Of a DNA stretch of 5,369 bases, positions 5,297 to 5,369 are shown in pieces. The translations under genes were made by a program, and so were the position numbers. Under the pieces are notes generated by a model that was not told the DNA's origin, did not search any database, and saw only the letters and a list, made by a program, of their open reading frames with translations. The stretch is from Thermaceae bacterium. Its GTDB lineage: Bacteria > Deinococcota > Deinococci > Deinococcales > Marinithermaceae. Positions within the stretch are counted from its first letter, which is position 1. The number at the start of each line of letters is the position of its first letter. The stretch covers positions 1 through 5,369 of the forward strand of contig JALVVO010000001.1 in NCBI GenBank assembly GCA_027023345.1. Reading direction: 5' to 3'.

Positions 5297-5369
5297 ATGG
5301 GTTTTTGCTGGCCGGACGAGTTTCCCCTGATCTTCGAGCGTTCCCGCGAGGGGCGGCGGGGGGTGCGCC
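5297..5369 (+). CDS. gcvPB: Glycine dehydrogenase (decarboxylating) subunit 2, P-protein beta, first 24 codons
   Basis: The frame begins MGFCWPDEFPLIFERSRE and continues GRRGVR to the right edge, so only the N-terminus is in the window. The phrase FPLIFERSRxGRRG is the start I recall for the Thermus GcvPB protein, where it comes close to the first Met; here a few extra residues (GFCWPDE) precede it. The full family protein is about 470-490 residues and carries the PLP-binding lysine, which would lie beyond the edge. The gene begins two bases after the gcvPA stop, with a good Shine-Dalgarno. Position after gcvPA and the matching N-terminal phrase make the call secure although the piece is very short. 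Confidence 0.9.
   Translation, partial: MGFCWPDEFPLIFERSREGRRGVR

Overview
The window reads as chromosomal DNA from a member of the Thermaceae (Thermus, Oceanithermus or Marinithermus type; phylum Deinococcus-Thermus). Three things suggest this: very high GC with strong G/C preference at third codon positions; a P-protein of glycine decarboxylase split into separate alpha and beta genes, as in Thermus thermophilus; and -10-like hexamers placed only 6 bases before the start codons of first genes, the leaderless layout described for this phylum. The genus call is inference from protein resemblance, without any database search.

Layout. The left part (1-2053) is on the minus strand and reads, in transcription order: a small YtkA/FixH-like lipoprotein (2053-1703), a nine-helix membrane polyferredoxin (1706-279) that starts inside the lipoprotein stop codon (ATGA overlap), and the N-terminal part of a secreted protein of unknown function (263 to the left edge). 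A 38-base divergent region follows (2054-2091). The right part is on the plus strand: a hotdog-fold acyl-CoA thioesterase (2092-2514), then gcvT (2530-3588), gcvH (3592-3978), gcvPA (3981-5294) and the first 24 codons of gcvPB (5297 to the right edge). There is no gene-free stretch of 300 bases; the window is almost completely coding.

How the genes work together. gcvT, gcvH, gcvPA and gcvPB form a tight operon with 2-3 bases between genes, each downstream gene having its Shine-Dalgarno in the end of the previous one. GcvPA/GcvPB decarboxylate glycine and load the aminomethyl group on the lipoyl arm of GcvH; GcvT moves the one-carbon unit to tetrahydrofolate and releases ammonia. The L-protein (lipoamide dehydrogenase) is not in the window. 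The thioesterase lies on the same strand just before gcvT, but gcvT seems to have its own promoter at the end of the thioesterase gene.

The leftward cluster is the least understood part. The polyferredoxin has cytoplasmic Fe-S cysteines like NapH/NosR/CcoG proteins but carries five more membrane helices in place of the usual C-terminal domain, and its predicted outer face has His and Met residues. Its partner lipoprotein has a His/Met motif as well. A redox or metal (possibly copper) handling module at the membrane is a reasonable hypothesis, not a demonstrated function.
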